Positions 1-8,191 of a DNA stretch of 50,753 nt are shown here, in pieces. The stretch's first letter is position 1. Every line of letters starts with the position of its first letter. Source of the stretch: an uncultured Photobacterium sp. (lineage in GTDB: Bacteria > Pseudomonadota > Gammaproteobacteria > Enterobacterales > Vibrionaceae); contig NZ_CAMRAN010000030.1 of the NCBI RefSeq assembly GCF_947039875.1, positions 1 through 50,753 on the forward strand, written 5' to 3'. The notes beneath the pieces are model-generated. The model worked only from the letters and a program-made list of their open reading frames with translations, was not told the origin of the DNA and did no database searches. Both the position numbers and the translations under genes were made by a program.

Positions 1-30
1 TGCTTGGTATAACGGGCGTTATTATGCCGT

Positions 31-75
31 AATTTTCAATTTTTTATGCATTTTTCGTGATAAAAATTGAAAATT
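31..75. repeat. perfect 14-bp inverted repeat
   Basis: AATTTTCAATTTTT (31-44) is perfectly complemented by 62-75, with a 17-nt loop. The stem is A/T-rich, so it could be a weak bidirectional terminator of a gene left of the window, or an operator. Its role is unknown. Confidence 0.5.
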
Positions 76-210
76 TTTGTTATACATTAATAATCTTATC
101 AGTCAATATGTTACATCTAATCATTGTATTTATCGCTAATACACTAACATACCAGACAATTTATCTTTCTATACTGAGTATATTAACAATTATTATCAGC
201 AGTGATAGAC

Positions 211-243
211 GAAAAAACCTATTAATTTGATAGGTTTTTTTGT
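211..243. terminator. bidirectional intrinsic terminator
   Basis: AAAAAACCTAT and ATAGGTTTTTT form an 11-bp stem around a 7-nt loop, with an A-tract on one side and a T-tract on the other, so it could work in both directions. The gene it serves probably lies to the left of the window. Confidence 0.65.
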
Positions 244-470
244 CTATTATAATAAATGTTAATAACTGCCGCTTTACAGCTAAGTTTGATTAAAACCGTT
301 CAAGTGTAAAAGAGATGATAAGATCAATGCAATCGTTTACTTCAATAAAGACTGATGAAAAAACATCGCAGATCCTATTTTTATTCATATCTAGACTGAC
401 TTTTATGGCTAAAGCTCTGGCTCAATACTTGATAACGCACACAATGGCGGTTATTATGCCCGCAATTTCA

Positions 471-495
471 GCCACCTTAACTTTGGTGGCTTTTT
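471..495 (+). terminator. orphan rho-independent terminator
   Basis: GCCACC, an 8-nt loop, GGTGGC and five T's form a textbook terminator. No convincing protein gene lies between it and the previous terminator at 243, so it may end a small RNA or an untranslated leader. Confidence 0.65.
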
Positions 496-557
496 AGTTA
501 TTAAGCGTACTCATTCACGAATGATACGCGAATATTTCATAGCAAACAGGTTATCCC

Positions 558-893
558 ATGTCTAAATTTTTCTATAAAGGTCGCATCGAAAAAAAACCAA
601 AGCACACAAGCTTTGGCTACAACACGAAGCGCGAAACTAAACTTGGCACGGAAACCAATCCGCTCACATTGATAGTGAATACTGAAGAGCGCCAACAGGA
701 ATTAGAAGTACAACTTGCAGAGCAGCAGCTCTTTGCAACATTTACAATTAATGCTGACGTTGAAGAAGATATTGCGGAATTTACAGCAACATTAAACAAA
801 CCTACGACAACAGTATTTGATAAAACACCTAACCGTAATGATCCTTGCTCATGTGGCAGTGGTAAGAAATATAAAAAATGTTGCGGTAAATAA
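558..893 (+). CDS. SEC-C metal-binding domain protein
   Basis: A 111-residue cytoplasmic protein of unknown precise role. The last 20 residues are a SEC-C zinc-binding motif ([18 protein letters not shown]), the module that ends SecA and many small proteins and binds zinc through its Cys residues. The N-terminal 90 residues are polar, begin with a basic stretch ([10 protein letters not shown]), and show no catalytic motif that I recognise. The stop is followed by a clean terminator, so the gene is probably transcribed alone. SEC-C proteins are often linked to protein export or nucleic-acid binding, but nothing here shows which applies. Family assignment is sure; function is not. Confidence 0.85.
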   Translation: MSKFFYKGRIEKKPKHTSFGYNTKRETKLGTETNPLTLIVNTEERQQELEVQLAEQQLFATFTINADVEEDIAEFTATLNKPTTTVFDKTPNRNDPCSCGSGKKYKKCCGK

Positions 894-908
894 AACGTCA
901 CTTAAAAG

Positions 909-931
909 CAGGAACCCTAAGTTCCTGTTTT
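909..931 (+). terminator. terminator after the SEC-C gene
   Basis: CAGGAAC and GTTCCTG form a 7-bp stem around a 5-nt loop, followed by TTTT. It lies 16 bases after the stop codon. Confidence 0.8.
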
Positions 932-1016
932 GTTATCTTCTTAATAATGATACCTACTGCAAAAAAATCGTCTTTAGGTATACAATCCCGCCACAATTTC
1001 TAAAGTAGATGTACAT

Positions 1017-1484
1017 ATGAGCAAAAAAAGTCAGGGTTACTCTTGCGTAGGCCTTTTTAACCCCAAAACACCTGAAAACGTCGGTTCGGTTATGCGAGCA
1101 GCGGGTTGTTATGGTGTCAACTCTGTCTTTTATACTGGCACTCGTTATGATCACGCTGCACAGTTTTGTACTGATACCAAAAATGTTGCGCTTGATATTC
1201 CATTAATTGGTGTTGAAGATCTAAAAGTAATTATTCCTGTCGGCTGTGTACCTGTTGCCGTTGATTTAATTGATGATGCAAAGCCCCTACCTGAATATAA
1301 ACATCCAAAACGTGCATTTTATATTTTTGGCCCTGAAGACGGTACATTAAAAAAAGAAATTACTGACTTTTGTCGTGAAACTATTTATGTTCCAACTAAA
1401 GGCTGTATGAATCTGGCAGCAGCAGTTAATGTGATTTTATATGATCGCATGGCAAAGGGTGATAACTTCTCAAATCATAAATAA
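1017..1484 (+). CDS. TrmH/SpoU-family RNA methyltransferase
   Basis: A 155-residue SPOUT-class SAM-dependent methyltransferase, probably modifying tRNA or rRNA ribose. The three SpoU motifs are present in order: NPKTPENVGSVMRAA near residues 15-29, FGPEDG near residue 103, and GCMNLAAAVNVILYD near residues 129-143; the last two build the knotted SAM site. It lacks the N-terminal substrate-binding extension of RlmB and is about the length of TrmL, but its sequence differs from TrmL, so the target nucleotide cannot be named. No strong Shine-Dalgarno sequence precedes the ATG. It faces the diguanylate cyclase gene across a shared hairpin terminator. Confidence 0.88.
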   Translation: MSKKSQGYSCVGLFNPKTPENVGSVMRAAGCYGVNSVFYTGTRYDHAAQFCTDTKNVALDIPLIGVEDLKVIIPVGCVPVAVDLIDDAKPLPEYKHPKRAFYIFGPEDGTLKKEITDFCRETIYVPTKGCMNLAAAVNVILYDRMAKGDNFSNHK

Positions 1485-1495
1485 GTATTTTACTT

Positions 1496-1534
1496 ATAAA
1501 AACCACTGTAATAATCCATATTATCGCAGTGGTT
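1496..1534. terminator. convergent terminator
   Basis: AACCACTG (1501-1508) pairs with CAGTGGTT (1527-1534), with further pairing inside the loop. On the minus strand a run of five T's follows, so it mainly ends the diguanylate cyclase transcript; it may also stop the methyltransferase transcript. Confidence 0.75.
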
Positions 1535-1541
1535 ATGTTTA

Positions 1542-3680
1542 TTATCGTCCAATTCCTGTTTGTTCATAAAAATGACGTTTATCTTTATACATTGCTTTAT
1601 CTGCAACTAAACAAATCTGCTCTGCTGAGTATTGATCAGTACTGGCATACCCAACAGCAAAATGTATTTCAACCTGTTTTCCATTTGGTAAACTGGCATA
1701 GTTAATTTGATCGCGTACTGTTTCTAATCGACGCCATAAAATGTCACAGCTGTCACAATCAGCGTCCTCTAAAATAATGGCAAACTCATCACCACCAAGA
1801 CGATAAACCTTATCTGTCAATCGACAGGTTTCAACTAATAGCTTACTGGTTTCAATTAATAACGCATCACCCATACTATGACCATAGTGATCATTTGCTC
1901 GTTTCAGTCCATTAACGTCTAACATGAATAAACCAAAATGGCGATCGGGGTAGCGGTTAAATAATTGTATGTGCTCTTCTAAATCTTTATCAAACGCTTT
2001 TCTGTTAGCAAGCCCAGTCAATGAATCAGTAATCGCAATACGCGCTAATTCTTCATTTAATAGTCGACCCTCTAATTCAGTGGCTAATTGACGAATAAAT
2101 AAAGAAATAACTTCAAAATCATCGTGCTCTAAGCATATATACTGCATCACAATAATACCAACAATATCATTGTGACTATTTTTAACCTTAAAACAATGTA
2201 AATATTTACCATTATTCGGCACACAGTAATAATCACTATAATGACTTTCAGGCTGTATATCTGGCTCTTCTAAACGAGATTGATCTATATTTTCGCAGAC
2301 CCATGTCTCTTTATTATCAGTATAACTTTTCATTGCCCAGCCAGCCATTGGATATAAAGCAACCACTTGCGTCATTACCGTTTCAATAATATCGCCGGAT
2401 TGAAGCTCATGACTAAATGATAATAATGATTGCAACATCGAACGTCGATTCTCTTCACGCAATAACGATGAACTTAGTGCTAATGTTTTCTCTTCAACTT
2501 TTCGTTCTAATTCATCATTGAAGTTAACTAATTGTAAATTAGCTTGTTCTTTTTCTAGATAGGCAGCATTTAGCTCTTTATTCGTTGTGGCTAAATCTGC
2601 CATTTGAGCTCGAATAGTTGTAGCCATATTACGAATTAGCCGCTCAACCATGATAAATTCAGCAAAGCGTAATTGTTTATTCGAATACTTGTATTCACCG
2701 CGAGAATAAGAACGAACAACATCCATTAATCCACCTAATGGCCTAGCAATCCAACGGTACGTCAAGGCTGCACTAAAAAGTGACAGTAGAATAATAACCA
2801 CCCCAAATAATGAAATATATTTCAAAGAGTTTATATAAGGATTTTCACCTAAGTATTTATCCATATAAACTTTCATTGTGTATTGGATTGGCTCTGATAT
2901 ATATTTATTTTCTAATTTTATATTGATTGTTTTCTGTATTGTTGGTGTATTTTGATCTATTTTCCCTTGACTAATAATAATATCACTCATATTACCTTCA
3001 TGGTGCATTAGATCTAAACGATGATTTTGAAACACAACCCGCTCGCCATCTTTTAAATAAGGCCGTAATACTTTAATAATATTCTCAATTGGGACAACCA
3101 CAATTAAATACCCTAAAGGAATACGTTTTAAGCCATTAGTCATTGATTGAAAAATAGGTACCCCAATCACAATCCCTCGACGTGTTGGATTAAATTTTAA
3201 CTGCATCAAATCTTCATCATTATAATAAAACACCCATTGGCGACGGCCTTCACTATTACTAGTTGATAAACCATACGTAAGGAGATCTTTTAATTTTAAA
3301 AAAGAAGATAAACCAGGAATTCCATTAAAACTTTCAACTTCAGACCATTGATCATCAACTAAGTAAGCAGCCTGAATTAATGGTGTATTTTTAACTAGCG
3401 TGCCTAACGAAGAGTTTACATGACCCGCTAGGAAAAAATTATCAATCGCCTGCACAAATAGTCTATCTCGTGATAACACATCTAAGCTTGTCGATAATAA
3501 AGAAAAACGATAATCAAATTCTTGTTTTATTGTATTCGATAGTCGATCTAACATACCAATACGGTAATTCGCTTCCACATCGGATTGTTGTTTTAAAAGG
3601 AGCCCACCAACAATTGCAGCAGGTACTACAGCAATAATTAACATTAATAATGCTAATGATGATTTTAAGCGTAACTTCAT
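1542..3680 (-). CDS. membrane diguanylate cyclase (sensor-HAMP-GGDEF)
   Basis: A 712-residue inner-membrane protein expected to make cyclic di-GMP from two GTP. Order: a membrane segment near residues 8-30, a periplasmic sensor of about 250 residues, a second membrane segment near 290-312, a HAMP linker, a coiled coil near 360-405, a GAF-like region, and a C-terminal GGDEF domain. The active-site GGDEF is intact at 629-633, and RLTD at 620-623, five residues before it, is a canonical product-inhibition I-site. No EAL domain follows. The ATG at 3680 shares a base with the stop codon of the upstream binding-protein gene (TGATG), so the two are translationally coupled. The in-frame TTG one codon earlier is a less likely start. 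Confidence 0.93.
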   Translation of the reverse strand: MKLRLKSSLALLMLIIAVVPAAIVGGLLLKQQSDVEANYRIGMLDRLSNTIKQEFDYRFSLLSTSLDVLSRDRLFVQAIDNFFLAGHVNSSLGTLVKNTPLIQAAYLVDDQWSEVESFNGIPGLSSFLKLKDLLTYGLSTSNSEGRRQWVFYYNDEDLMQLKFNPTRRGIVIGVPIFQSMTNGLKRIPLGYLIVVVPIENIIKVLRPYLKDGERVVFQNHRLDLMHHEGNMSDIIISQGKIDQNTPTIQKTINIKLENKYISEPIQYTMKVYMDKYLGENPYINSLKYISLFGVVIILLSLFSAALTYRWIARPLGGLMDVVRSYSRGEYKYSNKQLRFAEFIMVERLIRNMATTIRAQMADLATTNKELNAAYLEKEQANLQLVNFNDELERKVEEKTLALSSSLLREENRRSMLQSLLSFSHELQSGDIIETVMTQVVALYPMAGWAMKSYTDNKETWVCENIDQSRLEEPDIQPESHYSDYYCVPNNGKYLHCFKVKNSHNDIVGIIVMQYICLEHDDFEVISLFIRQLATELEGRLLNEELARIAITDSLTGLANRKAFDKDLEEHIQLFNRYPDRHFGLFMLDVNGLKRANDHYGHSMGDALLIETSKLLVETCRLTDKVYRLGGDEFAIILEDADCDSCDILWRRLETVRDQINYASLPNGKQVEIHFAVGYASTDQYSAEQICLVADKAMYKDKRHFYEQTGIGR

Positions 3681-4888
3681 CAATTATTATCCAATTGTTG
3701 ATTCTGCTTCATTGCCATTTTTTGCATATATACAGCTGCATATTTTGCTTTCGCACCGGCTTGATAATGCTGAAAACCTATCGCGATAGCCTGCCATGAA
3801 ATAGCCATATTCAACGTTGATGGCATGAGTTTTGTTAATGCCATTTGATGAAACATAACCAAGCTATCTCCTGTCGCCTTCAGTCTAAGTTTCCTATAAT
3901 AATTCATTGATATAGGTAATAGTTTTGTTTTTTCATATACTGCTTGTTGGTTAGTTGGCTGTTGAACAAACTTAGAAAAATCTTTAATTAATTCCTGTTT
4001 ATCTTTTGAATACTGTGACTGACTAGGAACAGCCAAGACAAATGTGCTCGACATAGGATGCATTGTTTTACCATCAACTTTAGGCAATACAGCCACGCCT
4101 AGATTATCTCCAAGCATCGCTTTTAAATCATGGTATGCCCAATCGCCATTAATAGAATATGCACTTTTACCTTTAATAAAATCCAACTGAGAACAACGGT
4201 AATCACAGCTACGATCAACTATGCCTTGCTCAGCTAACGAATGATAATATTTTAGCGCTTCAACCATTGCTGGTGTATTCAGTTCAATTTGCCTATCAAC
4301 GGTAGGCCAACCATTAAATGCAGACAAAAAGGGAATAAAATAATACATGTCATTATAATTCCATCCTATAGGTCTGATTTTTTTATCTAGAAATTGTTTT
4401 TTGTCTAAAATAATATCTTTAAAATCTGTTATCGGCTTTGTCACATATTTTTTATTGTAATATAAAAGTAAAAAATTACCCTGAATAAGAGGAACTCCCC
4501 AATATTTACCATTTGATTTCACTGTAGCCTTCACTCTTGGGCTCAGTTTTTCTATATACCAATCACGGGGAATCATTGATAAATTCATCATTTTATGTAA
4601 GCCTAAAAAATCTGAAGGGATAACGATAAGATCAGGTAACCCTCCATCTCGGGCACTTAATAAAATTTCTGCTTTTATCTCTGATGGATCAAGTTGTATG
4701 ATTGAAATATTAACATCATGATTTTTTTTATATTTATCAGTTATTACTGTTAAAAAATCACGATTTTGATGTGAAGACCAAATGGTTAAGGTCGGTGTTG
4801 CTAATACTGTTTTTGAAAATAATAGTATTAATAACAAAAAAGAGAAATGAACAGTGTTTAATAAATTATTAAATATTATTTTAATCAT
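3680..4888 (-). CDS. periplasmic solute-binding protein (family 1)
   Basis: A periplasmic binding protein of the MalE/UgpB type, about 400 residues from the chosen start. The signal peptide ends near SKTVLA and is followed by LTIWSSHQNRDFLTVITDKY, typical of family 1 sugar-binding proteins; later segments (GGLPDLIVIPSD, GKYWGVPLIQGNFLLLYYNKK) fit the same fold. There is no lipobox. The frame stays open to an ATG at 4951, but starting at 4888 gives a normal 30-residue signal peptide; neither start has a strong ribosome binding site. No ABC permease or ATPase is nearby. Its stop overlaps the start of a diguanylate cyclase, so it more likely presents a ligand to that sensor than feeds a transporter. 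The ligand is unknown. Confidence 0.85.
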   Translation of the reverse strand: MIKIIFNNLLNTVHFSFLLLILLFSKTVLATPTLTIWSSHQNRDFLTVITDKYKKNHDVNISIIQLDPSEIKAEILLSARDGGLPDLIVIPSDFLGLHKMMNLSMIPRDWYIEKLSPRVKATVKSNGKYWGVPLIQGNFLLLYYNKKYVTKPITDFKDIILDKKQFLDKKIRPIGWNYNDMYYFIPFLSAFNGWPTVDRQIELNTPAMVEALKYYHSLAEQGIVDRSCDYRCSQLDFIKGKSAYSINGDWAYHDLKAMLGDNLGVAVLPKVDGKTMHPMSSTFVLAVPSQSQYSKDKQELIKDFSKFVQQPTNQQAVYEKTKLLPISMNYYRKLRLKATGDSLVMFHQMALTKLMPSTLNMAISWQAIAIGFQHYQAGAKAKYAAVYMQKMAMKQNQQLDNN

Positions 4889-5143
4889 ACCTAAATACAT
4901 CTTGTAATATTTTAATGTGGCATATAAAAATACATAGTAAACAGCTCTCATTCAACTAATAGCTATACTAAATAATTATAAATCAATACACGTCAATAAT
5001 GAATATAGATTATACCTAACTCTAAAATCTAATTTGATATTAATCAATAATAATAATGTTTATAATCTATTGTAAGCTACAAGCAAATTGTTATTATAGA
5101 ACTGTTCACACATCAATTTTAAAGGATAGAAATAATAATCACC

Positions 5144-5695
5144 ATGAATAAATATTTAAAAATCATATTACCTTTATCATTATTACTTATTATCGCTTGT
5201 GAGTCCAATGCGAGCGCAGAACCTAAAATAACAAAAGAAATCAATACATTACCCAACAAAAACACTAGCAAATCAAAATCTATTGTAACAATAGAACAAA
5301 AAAAAATGATTAATTTCGCAAGAAAATATCTTGGGACACGTTATGTTTGGGGTGGAGCCACACCAAGAGGATTTGACTGCTCTGGATTTATTCAATATGT
5401 GTATAAACACTCTCACATTTCTATCCCAAGAACTACGGCCGCATACCCACAACTCTTCAATAAATCAATACCATTGAAGAAAGCGCAGGTTGGCGATCTT
5501 ATTGTTTTTACTGGTACAAATGCAAAAATAAGAAAACCGGGTCATGCTGGAATTATTACGGAAGTAAAACCAGGCTCGATTAAATTTATTCATAGCTCAT
5601 CATCTAAAAAGCACTTTGGTGTAAGTGAAACGAGTTATTACCAGAGCGGCTATCCAAAACGTTTCTTAACTGTGGTAAAAATGCCTAAACCATAA
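5144..5695 (+). CDS. NlpC/P60 cell-wall endopeptidase, probable lipoprotein
   Basis: A 183-residue peptidoglycan endopeptidase of the Spr/NlpC type, which cuts stem peptides. A hydrophobic leader ends in LLIIAC with Cys19 as the probable lipidation site, followed by a polar linker and the NlpC/P60 domain from about residue 52. The catalytic triad is visible: Cys79 in FDCSGF, His134 in GHAGII, and His150. AAAGGA lies 17 bases before the ATG, further than usual, but no closer in-frame start exists. The gene stands alone, divergent from the binding-protein gene. Family assignment is firm; whether it acts as MepS or as a specialised hydrolase cannot be told. Confidence 0.92.
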   Translation: MNKYLKIILPLSLLLIIACESNASAEPKITKEINTLPNKNTSKSKSIVTIEQKKMINFARKYLGTRYVWGGATPRGFDCSGFIQYVYKHSHISIPRTTAAYPQLFNKSIPLKKAQVGDLIVFTGTNAKIRKPGHAGIITEVKPGSIKFIHSSSSKKHFGVSETSYYQSGYPKRFLTVVKMPKP

Positions 5696-5720
5696 AAAAA
5701 GGGAGTATTCATACTCCCTA
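5694..5720. terminator. convergent terminator
   Basis: GGGAGTAT and ATACTCCC form an 8-bp stem with a 2-nt loop. On the minus strand a run of seven T's follows, which suits the Ap4A phosphorylase gene; the hairpin also directly follows the NlpC/P60 stop. Confidence 0.8.
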
Positions 5721-5728
5721 GATAACCT

Positions 5729-6523
5729 TCATGGTGAGACGCATTCTGTTAATAACCGTAAACAACCATAATCAGTTAACCAGTCATATTGCTGCTGATC
5801 TTTAACTAAAAAATAGCCTGAGTAGTTAAGGGCATTAGCAAAGATATCACCAATATGATTAGTTAATCGAGGGATCACCAACATCCAATGCTGAGTTAAT
5901 AGAATATTATAAGGTAAGCATTCAATCGACTCATTAATATTCATAGTCGCGTTATTGGGCGTTAGTCCTAAATCATGCATTGCAGCTAGATAGCAAAAAT
6001 ACGCTTTTTCACTGTTAATGCGATCAAAAGTAAATAATTTATGCCTAAACGGTAACTTACCAGACAGAATCATATCTTCTAATGGCACTACGGTTTTCAT
6101 TAACTGCATGTGCCGATGGCGCTGACTAGCACCGGCTTCTGATGCTGAGTTAAAAAAACCCAGTACATTGGGATATGTTACTCCTTGAATCCAAGCAGAA
6201 AAATCATAAAGATCGAGTAAAGATGATTGGCTAATAAATGCCTTACTGCAAATGAGTAAATGTGGTTCTCCTATTGGATATTTATTTAATAAGCACACAT
6301 GCTCATTCCCGACATTACAGACAAACATTTGCTCTTCATACGGCAGAAATGGATTATTTTTCGTCTGTCCTTGTTGTATTTTTTTAGTAAGATTGTCATT
6401 CATGATCTTAATAAAAAGATCGACTCCCTGCTCAGAAAAAACTAAGCTTGTGGTCGCAATAGGCAGCAATACTTGTGCTTCTTTCGCATCGTTAGCAACT
6501 GTTAAAGCTTTATCCCATAACAT
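5729..6523 (-). CDS. Ap4A phosphorylase / ATP adenylyltransferase-like protein
   Basis: A 264-residue HIT-superfamily enzyme resembling ATP adenylyltransferases, which split diadenosine tetraphosphate with phosphate into ATP and ADP. The diagnostic motif is GASQRHRHMQ at residues 131-140, with His136 and His138 in the catalytic HxHxQ-type arrangement; FNSASEAG just before it matches the family's glycine-rich approach to the active site. NKYPIGEPHLLICSK near residues 80-94 also fits. The length is a little below the yeast Apa1/Apa2 enzymes. It is a single gene with its own terminator. Ap4A is a stress alarmone, so a housekeeping or stress role is likely; the exact nucleotide substrate is inferred from the family. 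Confidence 0.8.
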   Translation of the reverse strand: MLWDKALTVANDAKEAQVLLPIATTSLVFSEQGVDLFIKIMNDNLTKKIQQGQTKNNPFLPYEEQMFVCNVGNEHVCLLNKYPIGEPHLLICSKAFISQSSLLDLYDFSAWIQGVTYPNVLGFFNSASEAGASQRHRHMQLMKTVVPLEDMILSGKLPFRHKLFTFDRINSEKAYFCYLAAMHDLGLTPNNATMNINESIECLPYNILLTQHWMLVIPRLTNHIGDIFANALNYSGYFLVKDQQQYDWLTDYGCLRLLTECVSP

Positions 6524-6881
6524 CTACAACTACCTGCAACCATTCTAATTTATTAGAAAATAAAACAACCCTAATCACTCACCTAATAAAAAAACAGTAA
6601 GATTAGATCCCAAACATAGATTGTGTAATTTAATCTTTACACTTTTAGCAAAAAATCCACGTTGCTAAAAACGTCTTGATGATAGCCCTCATTACTGAAA
6701 CTTTGTATGATTGCAGCAGCTAATTCTATCATCGTTTACGATATTACATCGTACTCCAAGCGGTTCATATAAATTAGTGATTTAACTTTATACTGGTCAT
6801 ATAAAGTGCTTTAAAGGGTATTTCAGATCGGTCAATCTATTACCCTACTCTCCTCATATCTCCAATTTTTATTTTAAAGAT
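6524..6881. other. gene-free stretch with a hairpin
   Basis: No gene is seen between the Ap4A phosphorylase start and the permease terminator. The only clear structure is a perfect 9-bp inverted repeat, TTTTAGCAA (6643-6651) with TTGCTAAAA (6662-6670), around a 10-nt loop. It lies about 120-145 bases upstream of the phosphorylase start and could be an operator or part of its 5' leader. The rest is AT-rich with no motif I can defend. Confidence 0.5.
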
Positions 6882-6913
6882 AAAAAACGCCCATTTATAA
6901 CATCATGAGCGTT
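6882..6913 (-). terminator. terminator of the aromatic permease gene
   Basis: On the minus strand AACGCTCAT and ATGGGCGTT pair over 9 bp (one G-T) around a 10-nt loop, followed by six T's. Confidence 0.8.
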
Positions 6914-6933
6914 TCATGTCTGTTGCTCACTCA

Positions 6934-8094
6934 CTAAATCAGTTGAGCGCCAATTAAAAAACAACCAAAGAGTAAACTCATCAACATTGCCAGTGAACCA
7001 CCAGCAACTTGGTAGTCAGAGCTTTGCTCTACTGGTGTCGCTTGGCGAATATTGTGAATCATCAACATCGGTATGAAGACAGCGATAAAAACAAGAATCA
7101 GCCCTGCATAATTTAAGACAGCTAAAAATTGATTCGCGGCAAAGATCGCGCCAAGTAACGGCAAAATAAACGTCAAAACATAGGTTACAGCACGATTCTG
7201 TCTGAATAGATCCACATTCTGATCAAACAATGACATTGCCACACCTAAAAATGAAGTTAGTAAGGCTAAGCCAGTAAATACCGATAAAATGATATGTATA
7301 CCAGAGAATCGCGTGCTTAATGCATCAATTAATACCGAAACATTATCAAATTTAACCAGTTGTTCTGCTGATAAACTACCAACAACCGCATATAACCACA
7401 GTAAATAGCAACTTAAAGGAATCAATGATCCTAGTAACACCATATTTCTTAATTGCTTATGGCTTGCTTTATCATTGTATGACACTAATGACGGTATAAC
7501 GGGAAAGAAACCAAAACTGGTGAACAATACTGCACTGGTCTTAATTAAATCAATATTACTATTATTACTCGCTTCAAAAAAATGATTAAAACTCATACCG
7601 GGAATCAAAGCGCATAAGGTAATGATTAATACTGCAACCATGATTAAAAATAAAACACGATTCAGCTTATCAACGACGCCAGTTCCTGCGGCAACAATAA
7701 AACCAGCAAGTACAGTAAAAGTGATCTGGCTTTGTAGCATTGACAGATCAAAACCAAAACCAGTCGCTAACTTTTGAACTAAATCACCAGCGCCAATAAT
7801 GTAAGCCATTAATAAACAAACTAATAATGCATACAACAATCCATTAGTGACTAATTGACCACCTTTACCCAATGTTTTTCGAGCAATAGTGTTCATCCCT
7901 AAGCCACCACCCACTTTAATACTGGCTTCTAATAATAATAAAGCAGCGTAAGTCGTGCCACTCCATATAAGTAACATTAATAAGGAACCAGATAACAAAC
8001 CAAACTGTGCTAATACCATCGGTATAGCAAGCATACCAGCACCTAGCGCTGTGCCCGCAATAATCAGCGAACTTCCTAATAATTTAGTATTCAT
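6934..8094 (-). CDS. tyrP: aromatic amino acid permease, TyrP-like
   Basis: An inner-membrane proton symporter of the hydroxy/aromatic amino acid permease family, 386 residues and about 11 membrane segments. The N-terminus LLGSSLIIAGTALGAGMLAI matches the TyrP/Mtr/TnaB signature, and FTSFGF followed by PSLVSYNDKASHKQLRN in mid-protein is diagnostic of this family. Resemblance is best to TyrP, so tyrosine is the likely main substrate; tryptophan or phenylalanine cannot be excluded. The ATG at 8094 is chosen because AAGAGA sits just upstream and the family begins there, although the frame opens 33 bases earlier. A Phe/Tyr-rich short ORF lies 97 bases upstream on the same strand and may regulate it. 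Confidence 0.88.
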   Translation of the reverse strand: MNTKLLGSSLIIAGTALGAGMLAIPMVLAQFGLLSGSLLMLLIWSGTTYAALLLLEASIKVGGGLGMNTIARKTLGKGGQLVTNGLLYALLVCLLMAYIIGAGDLVQKLATGFGFDLSMLQSQITFTVLAGFIVAAGTGVVDKLNRVLFLIMVAVLIITLCALIPGMSFNHFFEASNNSNIDLIKTSAVLFTSFGFFPVIPSLVSYNDKASHKQLRNMVLLGSLIPLSCYLLWLYAVVGSLSAEQLVKFDNVSVLIDALSTRFSGIHIILSVFTGLALLTSFLGVAMSLFDQNVDLFRQNRAVTYVLTFILPLLGAIFAANQFLAVLNYAGLILVFIAVFIPMLMIHNIRQATPVEQSSDYQVAGGSLAMLMSLLFGCFLIGAQLI

Positions 8095-8191
8095 ATTTTT
8101 CTCTTTTCTTATTGTTAGATATAGCAATCCATATATCTATAATCAGATACATGAGTCATAACCTGTGATTTTTAATCAATAACAAGTGCGG

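Larger units (their letters stand above)
1..557. other. AT-rich stretch without a convincing gene
   Basis: No coding frame here has a good ribosome binding site and recognisable product. The stretch holds a perfect 14-bp inverted repeat (31-44 with 62-75), a symmetrical A/T-flanked hairpin terminator near 211-243, and a GC-rich terminator at 471-495 that no upstream gene accounts for. A short imperfect direct repeat sharing an exact GTTATTATGCC core occurs near 8-37 and 439-470. A non-coding transcript ending at 495 is possible but unproven. Confidence 0.6.

Noticed and set aside
315..497. Open frame of 60 codons near the left end
   Set aside because: It has no ribosome binding site, its composition is not protein-like at the start, and its end runs through a terminator hairpin. 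A leader peptide could not be fully excluded, but there is no downstream amino-acid gene.
617..901. Minus-strand Cys/Ser-rich frame opposite the SEC-C gene
   Set aside because: It is the antisense of a well-supported gene; the Cys/Ser richness arises from the reverse reading of the real coding sequence.
8095..8191. Classical attenuator terminator between the leader ORF and tyrP
   Set aside because: Only weak A/T hairpins (for example AGATAT with ATATCT) are present and none is followed by a T-tract on the minus strand.
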